Source: Siphonodentalium dalli
Taxonomy: Eukaryota > Mollusca > Scaphopoda > Gadilida > Siphonodentaliidae
Reading direction: 5' to 3'
Assembly: GCA_032622095.1 (NCBI GenBank)
Contig: CP136063.1
Span: forward strand, 40,890,106-40,954,105
Length of the DNA stretch: 64,000 bases
Shown: piece after piece, positions 12,825-23,342 of the stretch
Numbering within the stretch: the first letter of the stretch is position 1
How the letters are laid out: each line of letters begins with the position of its first letter
The notes under the pieces: model-generated
The model's database searches: none
What the model saw: the letters and a program-made list of their open reading frames with translations, nothing else
Told to the model about the DNA's origin: nothing
Position numbers and translations under genes: made by a program

Positions 12825-13706
12825 ATGACACAAAGGAGAGTCGATACAGTCGAGTGCCCGTATCAGTGCGATGTCTGTGAGAAATCATTTGCCCACAGAT
12901 GTCATCTCATAACGCACATAAGAGCCCACACCGGCGATCGGCCATATCAGTGTGATCTGTGTGAGAAATCATTCACCCAGAACAATAACCTAATTAGACA
13001 TAAGAAAATACACACCGGCGATTGTCCGTATCAGTGCGATGTGTGTGATAAATCATTCTCCAGGAACCGCGACCTGATGTCACACAAGAGAGTCCACACA
13101 GGAGATCTTCCATATCAGTGCGATGTGTGTGAGAAATCATTCGCCCAGAATAGTAACCTAATGAGACATAAGAGACTCCACACGGGCAATCGCCCACACG
13201 AGTGCGATGTATGTGAGAAAACATTTGTCCACATAGGTCATCTAACAACTCATAAGAGAATCCACACCGGCGATCGCCCATATCAGTGTGACATGTGTGA
13301 TAAATCATTCGCACAAAATAGTAACCTAATAACACATAAGCGAATCCACACAAGCGATCGCCCATATCAGTGTGATATCTGTGATAAATCTTTCGCCCAG
13401 CACAATAGCCTAATGAGACATAAACTTATCCACACCGGCGATCGCCCGTACGAGTGCGATGTCTGTGAGAAATCATTCCCACAGAACAGTGATCTGACGA
13501 AACATAAGCGAATCCACACACGCGATCGCCCATACCAGTGTGATCTGTGTGAGAAATCATTCTCACAGAATAGTGACCTAACGAGACATAAGAGAGTCCA
13601 CACAGGCGATCGTCCGTATCCTTGCGATGTGTGTGAGAAATCATTCTCCTCGAACTATGATGTGACGAAACATAAGAGAGTCCATACGGGAGATCGTCCG
13701 TATTAG
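12825..13706 (+). CDS. C2H2 zinc-finger array, 10 fingers (probably truncated)
   Basis: A 293-residue open frame made almost wholly of ten C2H2 fingers of the form C-x2-C-x12-H-x3-H, joined by TGDRPYQ-type linkers with a 28-residue period. Helix residues (-1 to 6) in order: HRCHLIT, QNNNLIR, RNRDLMS, QNSNLMR, HIGHLTT, QNSNLIT, QHNSLMR, QNSDLTK, QNSDLTR, SNYDVTK. Such proteins are nuclear and bind DNA about 3 bp per finger. No BTB, KRAB or SET effector domain is present. The start lies inside a broken finger. The TAG stop at 13704 interrupts a linker (RPY-stop) beyond which fingers continue in decayed form. Both ends are therefore probably mutational and the locus may be a pseudogene with a surviving open core. 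Confidence 0.75.
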   Translation: MTQRRVDTVECPYQCDVCEKSFAHRCHLITHIRAHTGDRPYQCDLCEKSFTQNNNLIRHKKIHTGDCPYQCDVCDKSFSRNRDLMSHKRVHTGDLPYQCDVCEKSFAQNSNLMRHKRLHTGNRPHECDVCEKTFVHIGHLTTHKRIHTGDRPYQCDMCDKSFAQNSNLITHKRIHTSDRPYQCDICDKSFAQHNSLMRHKLIHTGDRPYECDVCEKSFPQNSDLTKHKRIHTRDRPYQCDLCEKSFSQNSDLTRHKRVHTGDRPYPCDVCEKSFSSNYDVTKHKRVHTGDRPY

Positions 13707-14065
13707 TGCGATATGTGTGGGAAATCATTCACTGAGAGGGGTAGCATAATGGCACATAAGAGGCCATACCGGCGATAGTCCGTATCAGTGCGATGTGTGA
13801 CATTATGTGGAAATAAAGGTTATCTCAGAGCAGTCACCTAATGAGACACAAGATAATGCACACCGGCGATCGTCAGTGGGATGTGTGTGAACCATTCGCC
13901 CAGATAAGAGCAGGACTCCACCTAACGAGACATAAGAGACTCAACACGAGAGACCGCCCGTATCAATGTGATGTGTGTGAGAAATAATTCGCCCAGAATT
14001 GTGACCGAAAGGGAGATAATTCACACTGGCGATCGCCCGGAACAGTATCCTCATACACGGGGAAG
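13707..14065 (+). pseudogene. Decayed C2H2 fingers downstream of the ORF
   Basis: Directly after the TAG, the same frame continues as a good finger (CDMCGKSFTERGSIMAH) and then breaks up with deletions and frameshifts. Further GTGATGTGTGTGA, CACACCGGCGATCG and AGACATAAGAGA words follow to about 14060. The stop at 13704 is a CAG-to-TAG type change at the conserved linker glutamine. Confidence 0.8.
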
Positions 14066-14394
14066 TTGATCTTATCATTGTGATCTATGAGGGATATCGT
14101 TCGCGACCACACCAGAATATCTATATACATAGAATATAATAGTGTAACGACATAAAACTTGTGCACGACACTGGACTCAATGTTATAAATTAACGAATAC
14201 ACGTAGCACATTAATGTCCATTACAGACGCCGACGCGATGTTTTTAGTTACGTTTTCCCTTCTGGGAAGTTTCTATATTCCTAATTTGCAGAAGATAAAT
14301 TCCATAATCGAGGCGCCCGATGGGTGAACATCAACAACTTCAACTGGGTAACTTCTATCTTATCCTAGGTCTACCATAGCAGTTGAGGGCCTAA

Positions 14395-14487
14395 GCAGAA
14401 TGAGGTCCCCAGAGGGTGAATTTAGTTATGCTAGCCCGCTATGCGGGGTAGCGTCACTAAATTCACCATCTGTGGACCCCATTCTGC
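14395..14487. repeat. 93-bp palindromic repeat, copy 1
   Basis: A near-perfect inverted repeat, GCAGAATGAGGTCC to GGACCCCATTCTGC, with GTGAATTTAGT and ACTAAATTCAC as inner arms around a GCTAGCCCGC centre. It could form a long hairpin. About 130 bp to its left (14260-14394) also recurs at 16270-16407, so the palindrome is one end of a larger dispersed repeat. Confidence 0.85.
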
Positions 14488-15185
14488 AAATGACAGACAC
14501 GCTATTATCGTCACCGTACTTTGTGGGGCCGATCCTCTCGTTTGTTTTGCGTTCTCAAATAGCATATTGGGCCACTGTTAATAAAACCTGTGTTTAGCGT
14601 AACCCGCCGCATTTTACTTTTTGGTAAAAATAATAACGCATTTCCTTTATTATCGTCAACGGGCGTCAAGTCTACCGAAGTTCATGTCGAACCAGACGGG
14701 AACTCGGCTAATTGACCGGATATTTGACAGGAAATTATACTTTTATCAAGTGGGATAATTTATAACTTCCGTCAAGGAATTTTCTCGAATTCCGTTGCAT
14801 ATTTTTGTTGTACTGATCAACAACACGTACTGATCATGTTGATAAAATTTCACATCCGCGAAAATTATCGCGTGAAAATCACGAACTGTGACGCGGACTC
14901 CACTATACAATGTTTCCTCGAGAACGTGAATCTTGATGACGGATCCGACATAGGTATTTCTGGTGTCGGTGACGTTGAGGTCGGCATCGACTGGCGTCAT
15001 TTGATCTCAGTAGAAAATGCCGCTCTGTCTACTCTCACTGTACGTGATTTGCGCGCGGATGTCGCGGAGAGCAAGTCATTACACATGTTATATATGTGGT
15101 AGTTTTCGCCATCGGTCATAACACATCAAGCCAATAACAATGAAGTAGTCCTTTTAATGCCGTCTATTAAGAATGCAATGCTAAT
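14488..15185. other. No gene seen; one small ORF of unknown meaning
   Basis: Mostly unique-looking. A plus-strand frame at 14836-15102 (88 residues, acidic, with LENVNLDDGSDIG) is open. I recognise no domain, and an overlapping minus-strand frame is equally open, so it is not called. Confidence 0.3.
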
Positions 15186-15271
15186 TTAAAGATGGATTAT
15201 CTCTTTAAATAACAGATTTGAAATTGTGGGTGGGTATCAAATAATAAATATGAATTGAATGCCCGGTCCGG
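15186..15271 (-). mobile_element. Solo arm of the TTAA MITE
   Basis: TTAA followed by AGATGGATTATCTCTTT and GGGTGGGTATCAAATAATA, matching the second-arm terminus of the TTAA MITE family. It ends abruptly near 15271, after CGGTCCGG, where Helitron-like text begins. It is the same arm type as the fragment ending at 22434, so the two are not halves of one element. Confidence 0.75.
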
Positions 15272-15297
15272 TGTGTATGGTGTGGTGTCTGTGTGTG

Positions 15298-15432
15298 TTA
15301 TAGACTTGAAAACTGCTCGACCGATCCGACTCAAATTTGGTCAGCAGGCCTACTTTGGCCACGGGAACGATATGGGCGGGTCCGCTTTTACTGCAATCGT
15401 GGTCTTGACCCGGACCTCGCTTATATACGCTC
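15298..15432 (+). repeat. Helitron-like subterminal module, copy 1
   Basis: Contains CTCGACCGATCCGACTCAAA, AGGCCTACTTTG and AATATGGGCGGGTCC-like text, repeated in the same orientation at 21905-22040 just before a Helitron-like 3' end. Phrases of this kind are common near the 5' end of animal Helitrons; that part is from memory of the group. Confidence 0.55.
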
Positions 15433-16080
15433 ATATACACTCTAAGAACAGTCAAGAACCCTACGGTTCTTCACGCCTTCAAGAACCGATATTATGGGGA
15501 TTTGGTTCTTCGCGCTCTCTAGAACCGAACATTGACTCGCGCGTTTTGAAGAACCAAATGAAGAACCAACTTTGTATAACATGAGTTGCGGTTCGTAATA
15601 AATGCGGATCGCCCAAATGGAACAGAACTACGACCTCGTTTTGAGTTTTCAGAACCGCCATTTTCGATCGCTGATTTTTGTGAGAGGCGATGGAACAAAA
15701 TCCGACAGAATCGACAAATGAACCGGCCATGTGGAATGCTGGCGATGTGGAGCAATGGTTGATCGAGTGTCAGACTGCCAGTTGACATCACGTGTTGCTA
15801 CTTTTGAAGGTGATTATATTAGTTATCTTAATTTATATTTAGGATGTCGGATGTTTTGTAAAATAATCTCAGTTGAATTTAAATCAGACCTAATTAAAGT
15901 AAACTTGAAAGCTTTCAGATTGTAGATCTATGTCACTTAATTTACGGTATTGACTATTATTACCACTTTAGAGGGCGTTCTCTACAGTCCTTCACGTCGC
16001 CAAGAACCGATATTATGGGGATTTGGTTCTTCGCGCTCTCTCACGCGTTTTGAAGAACCAAATGAAGAACCAAATTTCTA
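15433..16080 (+). repeat. GAAGAACC motif repeats with ~100-bp direct repeats
   Basis: Two direct repeats (15468-15566 and 15990-16070) share AAGAACCGATATTATGGGGA, TTGGTTCTTCGCGCTCTCT and GTTTTGAAGAACCAAATGAA. The left border TACACTCTAAGAA is the inverse of TTCTAAGAGTGTA at 21890-21902, so these may be the termini of one large insertion. Confidence 0.6.
15690..15811 (+). pseudogene. SAM-domain-like first-exon fragment (tentative)
   Basis: From an ATG the frame reads MEQNPTESTNEPAMW then NAGDVEQWLIECQ before a stop. A shift of frame continues it as QLTSRVATFEG up to AAG|GTGATT, a fair splice donor. W-x3-DV-x2-WL is the usual opening of a SAM (sterile alpha motif) domain. It sits between two direct repeats and is preceded by CCGCCATTTT, a promoter-proximal word in many animals. 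It could be a gene piece captured by a mobile element. Recognition rests on about 25 residues only. Confidence 0.3.
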
Positions 16081-16407
16081 TGCTAAACTGAACTTAAGTG
16101 AAACCAAAAATCAAGGCATAAACTTATCACCAAGCACTCTGACTGGCCTCAGAGCAGTAATTCATCGACATATCAGCACCGATAGTATTAATCACTATTA
16201 TCATTCTGCTTAGGCCTCATCTGGGAAATATCTGTAGTCTCAAATTAACATTGATTTTAGTAACTTTTTTCCTTCTTAGAAATTTCTATATCCCCTAATT
16301 TGCAGAAGATAAAATGCATAATCAAAGTAACTAATGGGTGAACATCACCAACTTCAACTGGGGAACGTCAATGGGATCCTAGGTCTCCCATCGCAGTTGA
16401 GGCTTAA

Positions 16408-16500
16408 GCTGAATGAAGTTCTCAGAGTGTGAATTTGGTGATGCTAGCCTGCTGGGCAGGATAGTGTCACTAAATTCATGATCTGGGGACCTCATTCTGC
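16408..16500. repeat. 93-bp palindromic repeat, copy 2
   Basis: Same palindrome as at 14395, with GTGAATTTGGTGATGCTAGC and GTGTCACTAAATTC arms. The shared left flank (16270-16407) includes TAATTTGCAGAAGATAAA and ACTTCAACTGGG. Confidence 0.8.
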
Positions 16501-17802
16501 AAATGACATACACAATATTGCAAGCTTGCTCGCCAGCTAATATAAAGTCATTAACCCTTTCTGTACTAAATAATCTTTGACGAGTACATGTAGTTCTCTC
16601 AGGAAATATTAAGATAATAAGTTCAACTGGAGAGGTCTTTTATTAGACTGATAGGAATGTTATCAGTAATCTAGAAGTAGCATATAGCAATAGTTTTTAT
16701 ATGCAAAATCTGATTATTGAAGAATTATTTATAATAACAACAAGGTTTTACATGTAGGCCCTAATTGCTGATTGACATAGAATAATAATTATATAATATA
16801 GAAATGAGCGGTGCCCGTGTGTCTGCGTGGTATGCATCCATGTCTTGCCATCATCTGTTGTCCGCATGATAACTTTAACAGTAGTCAGTAACACAATTTG
16901 ATGAAACTTAGCACATGGAAGATTTGGATCCATTCAACCATTTCTGGTGGAGTTATGTCCCTTTTCGAATTAGAATTTGATGATTATTTTGTTGTCTGGA
17001 TGTTAACTCAAATTATGGTTATCCGATACCATTCAAATTTACTATGTGGATTAATCACACGAAAATACATTGTCAAACAAAGCCACCTTATTTGGGAACT
17101 TGTGGCCTTTTATTAACCCTTCCTTGGCTGGAGCTTCCTAAAATTTTGCGAAAAACATGTGTGCCAATGCATTCTCTTATATATGTGAGTCTCTCATATG
17201 AGATGCTTATTAAGAGAATGCATTATCCTAACAATATTTACCATGACTATAAGCCAGTGCTTCTCTGGTATATGCGAGGCTGCCTATGGGAGACTCGCAT
17301 ATATAAGAGAATTCCTGTCACATGATCTTTAATTCTGCATCTGCTGTGCCGATCCCATCATGGAAGGGATATTGAAGCCACAGCCCGGTTTGTGCTCCAT
17401 GATAGAAATAATATTATTAGCTTCAGAATTTTTCCAAGTATCGAAATTGTTCGATAAATATCTTAACTACCTTTCTACGAACATTTTGTAACCCAAAAAG
17501 ACGCATCGAAGTAATGAAAAATACAACTGTGAGTCTGTGAATACCGTGTTAGGGTCTCAAACACAAAACAGCCATTTACACGAAATGGAACAAAAAAGAA
17601 CGTTCCATGGTACTCTACTCCTGATATGGTAGCAATAAAGAGCGTTTATCTTACTTCTGGCGAAAGTTGAAAATGGCTGAGAAATGGCTGTGACTTTGGC
17701 AAAGTGTTTTTCAGAGCATATGAAGCCGGTGCATCAATAGTTTTGGCAGTTCGAGTGAGCCATTTACGTTTTTAATGAGATATTATTTTTTATTTGTAGA
17801 TG
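16501..17802. other. No gene seen; one hairpin repeat
   Basis: Contains GTTATGTCCCTTTTCGAATT-type text (16950-16975) that resembles sequence near animal Helitron 5' ends. An imperfect hairpin has arms near 17170-17200 (ATTCTCTTATATATGTGAG) and 17285-17315 (CTCGCATATATAAGAGAAT), with smaller inverted words between. Small ORFs here look random. Confidence 0.4.
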
Positions 17803-18075
17803 TCCAACGTGTCAGGTCAGTTTCAAAGACCGGTTATCCCTGAAACGTGATCAGTTGCTGCATATAGACAAGAACCGTGTCAAATTACGTAACTTTTGTG
17901 ACTATGTGTGCCGGCGATCTGTTTCATTGAGATGTCATTTTGGAAAGATATCGCACATCTAGCGGAGCTGTCTTCAAATGTGATGTGTGTCCATTCGAGA
18001 TAATTGACGAAAATATATTTAGTAGACAATTTCATTCTGAAGATTCACATAGGAATGTAGTTGGAATCTAAATGC
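17803..18075 (+). pseudogene. C2H2 zinc-finger exon relic
   Basis: After a pyrimidine-rich TTTTTTATTTGTAG, a good splice acceptor, the frame reads CRCPTCQVSFKDRLSLKR then DQLLH: a C2H2 finger with the first histidine changed to Asp. A second finger-like stretch follows (NFCDYVCRRSVSLRCHFGK), ended by TAG. A third lies in another frame (FKCDVCPFEIIDE, then H-x4-H). The linkers are unlike the TGDRPYQ family, so this is a different and older zinc-finger gene with an upstream intron. Confidence 0.5.
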
Positions 18076-19080
18076 AGAGAGGTCAGATGAAACCGTGTTA
18101 ACATAGAACTCTGATATTCAAAATAAGAATGAACGACAATGTGACCTTCAAAATAAGGCTTAGAAAACTTTTACGTTCCCCGCTCTACGCATGTCAGCTA
18201 TGAAACTGGACCAGCATTGTTACCAGAGTAGTCAGATAAAGTCCCATTCTTTCTATTAAAACGTCAAGGAATGTGAATGCTGAGGGCGTCGGATGGGAGC
18301 GACATCAGAATATCTTACCAGTTGTCATACAAATACAAAAGTTTAATGTTTTCTCAAATCTCACTATTTGGTGCAACTGTGTGGCTCAATAAGCTAATTC
18401 GCACTATTGACATATTCGTGATTTGTATATATGGTCTTTGTGATATATGACACGACTACTATGTTGCAAAGTGAAATATCAAGATTCAATTGAGCTATTG
18501 ATATATTCCACCTTATTTTTTTTCTGGGACTAATCAGAACAGGCTATGTGTATGTTCTGGTTTTCGCGCACATGATGCATGCGTTTGTTTATTAGTCTCT
18601 TGCGAGAAGTCTGAACTATCGAGGAAAATAACAAATGGATTCATTTGGAGTGGCATCTTCCGGAACTATATACACTCAAATCTGTGTACACGAATGTCAA
18701 GTTCCCAAATAATTAGATCTGGTTTAATTTGTGCATATCATTTGTTGACTTTCTGAATGGACATTTTGCATCAGTAGTTGCACTTCTATTGTGGCTTGAC
18801 ATTGGTTGTTAATGTATACACATCGCAGCGTCGCTATTTGATACTATTCTAGCTGCTGTGTTCATTTTCTAACAACTGTTTGGCGTTGTTGAAACGGGTA
18901 ATAATTTATTAATATTATTGGAAAGAACCGGGAAATCGTATGATGAAGTCAACACGTGTCGCATATTTCTAAAACGTCCAGAAAATATTCATCAAGATGA
19001 TTCTGACTACTCCCAGAGAAAAATTAAATGGTACTAGTCTGAAGTATTTCCAGGCAGCTAAATAAGGTGCCGGTCATTTG
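18076..19080. other. No feature seen
   Basis: AT-rich. No open frame above background, no clear repeat end and no RNA gene recognised. Confidence 0.4.
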
Positions 19081-19274
19081 CAGAATGAAGTCCCTAAATG
19101 GTGCATTTAGTGATGGAACCCACATAGCAGGCTAGCATCACCAAATTTACCCTCTGAGGACCTCATAGCTGATCAATTCCTAAACAGAATGAGTCCCATT
19201 GGATGAATTTGGTGATGCTAGCCCACTATGAGGGGTAGCATCACTAAACCCACCCTCTGGTGACCTCATTCTTC
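19081..19274. repeat. Two further copies of the palindromic repeat, in tandem
   Basis: 19081-19167 (CAGAATGAAGTCCC to GAGGACCTCAT) and 19184-19274 (CAGAATGAGTCCCATT to GTGACCTCATTCTT) are diverged copies of the 93-bp palindrome. They stand 16 bp apart and share GATGCTAGCCC-like centres. Confidence 0.75.
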
Positions 19275-20275
19275 AAAATGTCCAGCACATTATTTTGAGG
19301 CCTGATAAATTCTCATTAATATCCCATTTAACATCAAATGGTAATTCAGTTGGTCACTAAACTCATGATTTATCGCAAATAGATACATAAACAAATTTTC
19401 AACATGACATTTGGGGTTCTAAACACCTCAAAAAAAGTAAGTCCCCCCTAATATATTTGTTAATATGTTATGAAATATGAGATGGATTTTGACGAAACAT
19501 CATTCAATTGTTTTGTGGTATCTGGTTCAGAGCCTGCACAGTATACGAGACAAGGTCTTGTGGGTTATGTTATGGCCGACTGAGCACAAATTGATTGGAA
19601 GAGTGGTGCTTTTAAAAAGCTGCAAAACACTTGACTTAGAGTGAACAATCACTCCAGTGTTCCATTGTTCACTCAAGTTGCTACTGGCTGTAAATGTGGT
19701 CCAAAAGTGACACTTATTATCCACGATAACATGCGTGTTATCTTCGGGACCCAATGTGCCCACTGCATACCCAGGCCATTCAGGCTAACCAGATTAATTT
19801 GGAAAGACACCTTGCAGTAATGCAGTTACATGCTGTGGACGACACAGAGTTATTGGAATCAGTCTATTTGAAGCCCTTTTTCAGTAAACCATATAGGCAT
19901 TGAGGTACCAACAGATAAGGATGTTTCAAGCCCGTGCGAGAAATGGGGGGACAACAGCACAACCGAATGACTGATCACTCTATCTGTGTTTTTGCAACTT
20001 TTTAAAAGTGGCCCTTTTCCATTCAATTCATGCTCACTCAGCCATATCTCACCTCACCGCATAGTGCTTATATCACACTTGATGTCTCTGGTACCTCAAG
20101 TCATTCAGAGATTTTCATCAAAATCCATCCAATATCTCATAAAATATTACCGAATATATTAGGGAGGGGCTTTCTTTTTTTGAGGCGTTTACAACAAAAT
20201 TGGCAAGGGAATGATGGTGAATTTATAAATATCTTTCAAAATTTCACGTTTAAAACAAAACCATAAATAGAGGAC
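19275..20275. other. No gene seen
   Basis: Small frames at 19527-19763 (minus) and 20030-20266 (plus) show no domain, and their composition is like that of the intergenic sequence. No repeat recognised. Confidence 0.35.
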
Positions 20276-20412
20276 CTCACACGAGTTTCTATTTTATACG
20301 GAATTTATCAACCGAGTTCACTAAATTCGATTTGAGCCGAGGTTTACCGAGGCTCAAATTGAATTTAGAGGACGAGGTTGACAAATTACGCATAAAATAG
20401 GACGAGTGTGAG
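20276..20412 (-). mobile_element. Foldback hairpin element, copy 1
   Basis: An almost fully palindromic 137 bp. The outer arms pair CTCACACGAGTTTCTATTTT with AAAATAGGACGAGTGTGAG; the core arms pair CTAAATTCGATTTGAGCC with GGCTCAAATTGAATTTAG. Homology to the copies at 26120 and 39450 continues to about 20523 in reverse orientation, including ATCATGTGATAAAAGG-type text and TGACGTCA. Confidence 0.8.
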
Positions 20413-20693
20413 ATACCTTTTATCACATGATCAAATAAACCCGAAGCGACGCGAAATATTCATCGAAAACAACAATCATAAACTACAGCGATCGCAAGTT
20501 ATTTGAAGAACGCCGTGACGTCATCGCACGCGCTGATATTAAACGTGTCTATTACCGATAATTATGAAACTGATTTTATGGCCAAATTATGTGATAAATG
20601 AGATTATTGATGCACTGACAAAATTGTTTGTCCTAAAATATTTATTTTAATGTGACAAATAAATCGACAAGCTACAAGTATGGTCTGCTATCC

Positions 20694-21104
20694 TTAAAGG
20701 TACTCAATCCGATCCGATGCTCCTAAATTACTATTTCTTTGGCTTCGGGGGTAAAAAAATATTCAATTCTAGTCGAGGAAGCCATCCATCAAACCTCAGA
20801 TTGATTAGATATCGATGTTTGAAATGTGCTGTTTCTATGTGTTTGTGGTCCAATCTTTTCTTGTTAATAGTTACAACTTGATTTTAGATTTATCCATCTT
20901 ACAACTGCAATTTGTCCGTTTTTAGCGCATCGTCGTCGAAAAGATTGGACCACAAACAATAGAAACAGCACATTTGAAACATCGATATCTAATCAATCTG
21001 AGCTTTGAGATGGGTGGGTTCCTCGACTCGAATCAAATATTTTTTACACCCAAAGCCAAAGAAATAATAACTTAGAAGCATCTGATCGGATTGGGTTTCT
21101 TTAA
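20694..21104. mobile_element. TTAA-flanked long-TIR MITE, second family
   Basis: TTAA at 20694-20697 and 21101-21104 bounds a 411-bp element whose arms are inverted repeats of about 165 bp. Left: AGGTACTCAATCCGATCCGA and TATTTCTTTGGCTTCGGG. Right: CCAAAGCCAAAGAAATAATA and TCTGATCGGATTGGGTTTCT. The centre holds about 80 bp of unique text. Both this family and the main MITE family start TTAAAGGT. Confidence 0.85.
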
Positions 21105-21270
21105 AATACTGAATTCTTAAACATATTGTGCCAAAATTCCACCTGACTATATGTAGAATATTTTTCAAGTTTAATGAATAAATGATTATCTTTATGCAAC
21201 ATTTTTCTTCTGATTCACCTGTACACAGAATGAAATGCATTTTCAGTGCTGATAATGCAATCTCTGTTAC

Positions 21271-21901
21271 TAGAACCAACTGGTTCTTGGGCATGTATCC
21301 AACAAGGAACCAAATTTATTCTAAATGAAGAACCAATGGTTCTTCGGGGAAGGGAGGAGGGGAAATTGGTTCTTGGGGAAGAACCAAACTGGATCCAATG
21401 AAGAACCAGGGATTGGTTCTTGAGGGAGAATCAATGAAGAACCATTTCGTTCTTGGGATGAAGAACCAAATTTTAATCATGAAGAACCTATTGGTTCCGC
21501 CTGGAGAACAAACTTGAAGAACCGAATTTGGTTCTTCAATTTTCTCTGTGAGGAACCATTATTACTCTTGAAGAACCAAATTATTATTCCCGAAGAACCA
21601 AATGGTTCCACATGAAGAACCAATTATATCAACGAAGAACCAAATATTCAGTCGTGGAGAACCAACTGGTTCTGCGGTGTATAAATAATGAAGAACCAAA
21701 TGGTTCTAGATTTGGTTCTTAATAGTCACAATAATGAGGAACCAAATGGTTCTTGGTTTGGTTCCCGATAAACCCAAATCTGAAGAACCAAATGGTTCTA
21801 GGTCCCCTGAAGAACCAGTTGGTTCTTCATTTGGTTCCGCCTGGAGGACAAGTGGGGAACCAATGAAGAACCATTGGGTTCCAATTTTTTCTAAGAGTGT
21901 A
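21271..21901. repeat. Dense GAAGAACCA / TGGTTCTTC motif cluster
   Basis: Dozens of GAAGAACCA words, many followed by AATGGTTCT so that each forms a short palindrome, at irregular 15-40 bp spacing with diverged spacers. In frame it reads EEPNGS, which explains the chance ORFs here. It ends at TTCTAAGAGTGTA. Confidence 0.85.
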
Positions 21902-22040
21902 GGCATGTTTCTGGACCTCGACCGATTCGACTCAAATTTGGTATGTAGGCCTACTTTGATCCCGGGAACAATATGGGCGGGTCCAGTTTCACGTGGGACC
22001 GTATCATTTTCCTTGACCTTGACCTCGTTCATATATGCAT
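21902..22040 (+). repeat. Helitron-like subterminal module, copy 2
   Basis: CATGTTTCTGGACC, CTCGACCGATTCGACTCAAA, AGGCCTACTTTG and GAACAATATGGGCGGGTCC repeat the 15298-15432 module. CATGTTTCTGGACC appears again at 22037, so the module is itself tandem. Confidence 0.6.
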
Positions 22041-22103
22041 GTTTCTGGACCAATCGAACAATAGTCTGTCCAGACGGGGGCGATCACAAAGAAATCCCTA
22101 AAT

Positions 22104-22133
22104 AGCCCGGACGAAGTCGGGCACATCAGCTAG
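22104..22133 (+). mobile_element. Helitron-like 3' terminus
   Basis: GCCCG and CGGGC form a 5-bp GC stem around an 8-nt loop, followed after ACATCAG by CTAG and then a T that begins foreign (MITE) sequence. A short GC hairpin about 10 nt before a terminal CTRR, with insertion before T, is the standard Helitron 3' end. The 5' end is not fixed. Confidence 0.6.
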
Positions 22134-22434
22134 TCGCTTATAACTATGGAACAAAACAATACAAACAATCAATTTGGGACATTTGACGTTCGGAACGTAG
22201 CTGTGGGAACAGCCTAATGATATCAATCGATATATGGTATTGCCTGAATGATACGTTCTAAAACAGAACAATAAAGCGTCCCATTTAATCATGTCATTTC
22301 ATAATAAATTATTCGAAATATAATCAATATTACTTAATAGAAGCGTTTCCGGGCGGGTCTTCAATTCATATATATTATTTTATACACACGATACTATTTC
22401 AAATTTGTTACTAAAAGAGATAATCCATCTTTAA
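22134..22434 (+). mobile_element. TTAA MITE, left-truncated copy
   Basis: Starts at TCGCTTATAACTATGGAACA, an internal MITE position directly after the Helitron end. It runs through the core to the arm GAGATAATCCATCT and TTAA at 22431-22434. The left half is missing. Confidence 0.8.
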
Positions 22435-23342
22435 TAATGAGGTTGGCGGAATAACGTATTTTTACTGGACGCAAATCCGGCGCCGGAATGCATTGCTTTG
22501 AATGAACATTCCGGGTACATTGTTCTGAACACAAACTCTCATGAATAGAAGAGGCAAATATCAGAAGAGTCAAATCTAGTCATACTGTGTGTGTCACTTC
22601 CGTTTGTGAACGATAATACTATTGAACTTTGAATCACGCACAATTTTAATTTAGATAATTTTCAAGGCGCATAAATATGGGAGGCCACATTCACATTTGA
22701 TAATGAATTGTGCTTAAGAGCAAATAATTGCACTGATGCGCAAATATTGCGTTTATTTATGGACTATCTCTCTGAATAACAAAATTTAATTAGTTTGCTG
22801 GGTATGAAATAATACGTTTGAGTTGGAAATTCCTGTCCGATAACGATTCGACCAATTCAAGTGGTAGGGTGACCAAATAGAAATTGAGAACAATCTTGCA
22901 CAAATTAGTTATTTGTTACGAATATTAATCCAAATTGACGTTACACACCGTCATCCTATATAATAATTAAATGCAATGACTCTCGATGGCGACATCATTT
23001 GTATTGGATTATCGCCGATAGTTGCGTCCCGAATCGAGATATAAATATTTACATTTGGGCGTAGTTCAGACGATGTTTTCAATGGAGTGGTATGTAGATT
23101 TCTTTGAAATTGTTGCCAATGTTAGTATAATGCTACATTCCCTAGGTTGGCATATCACTAACTTATAAATTTCACGCGCCCGAACAAGTCCATAATATTT
23201 CTTTAATATTGATTTTATTTCGATATTTTTCTATTCAATTAATGGGACACGTATTTCTTCTATATATTTAACTTTCAGATAAATGTCTCCAGCGCGGTGC
23301 GCGAGCAGCAAAATGTTCCAATCAAGTATATATATTGTAATA
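22435..23342. other. Decayed MITE ends, no gene
   Basis: Near 22676 GGGAGGCCACATTCACATTT matches the terminus of the TATGGGAG element at 50608. Near 22757 GGACTATCTCTCTGAATAAC is a worn TTAA-MITE arm. Near 23200-23235 TTAATATTGATTTTATTTCG is another. The remainder is unremarkable. Confidence 0.5.

Noticed and set aside
21734-22105. 123-residue ORF with EEPNGS repeats
   Set aside because: Produced by the GAAGAACC motif field and running into Helitron terminal sequence.
15186-22434. One TTAA MITE split by a Helitron, with halves at 15186-15271 and 22134-22434
   Set aside because: Both fragments carry the same arm type (AGATGG) facing outward, and about 190 bp of expected core is missing. They are two different copies.
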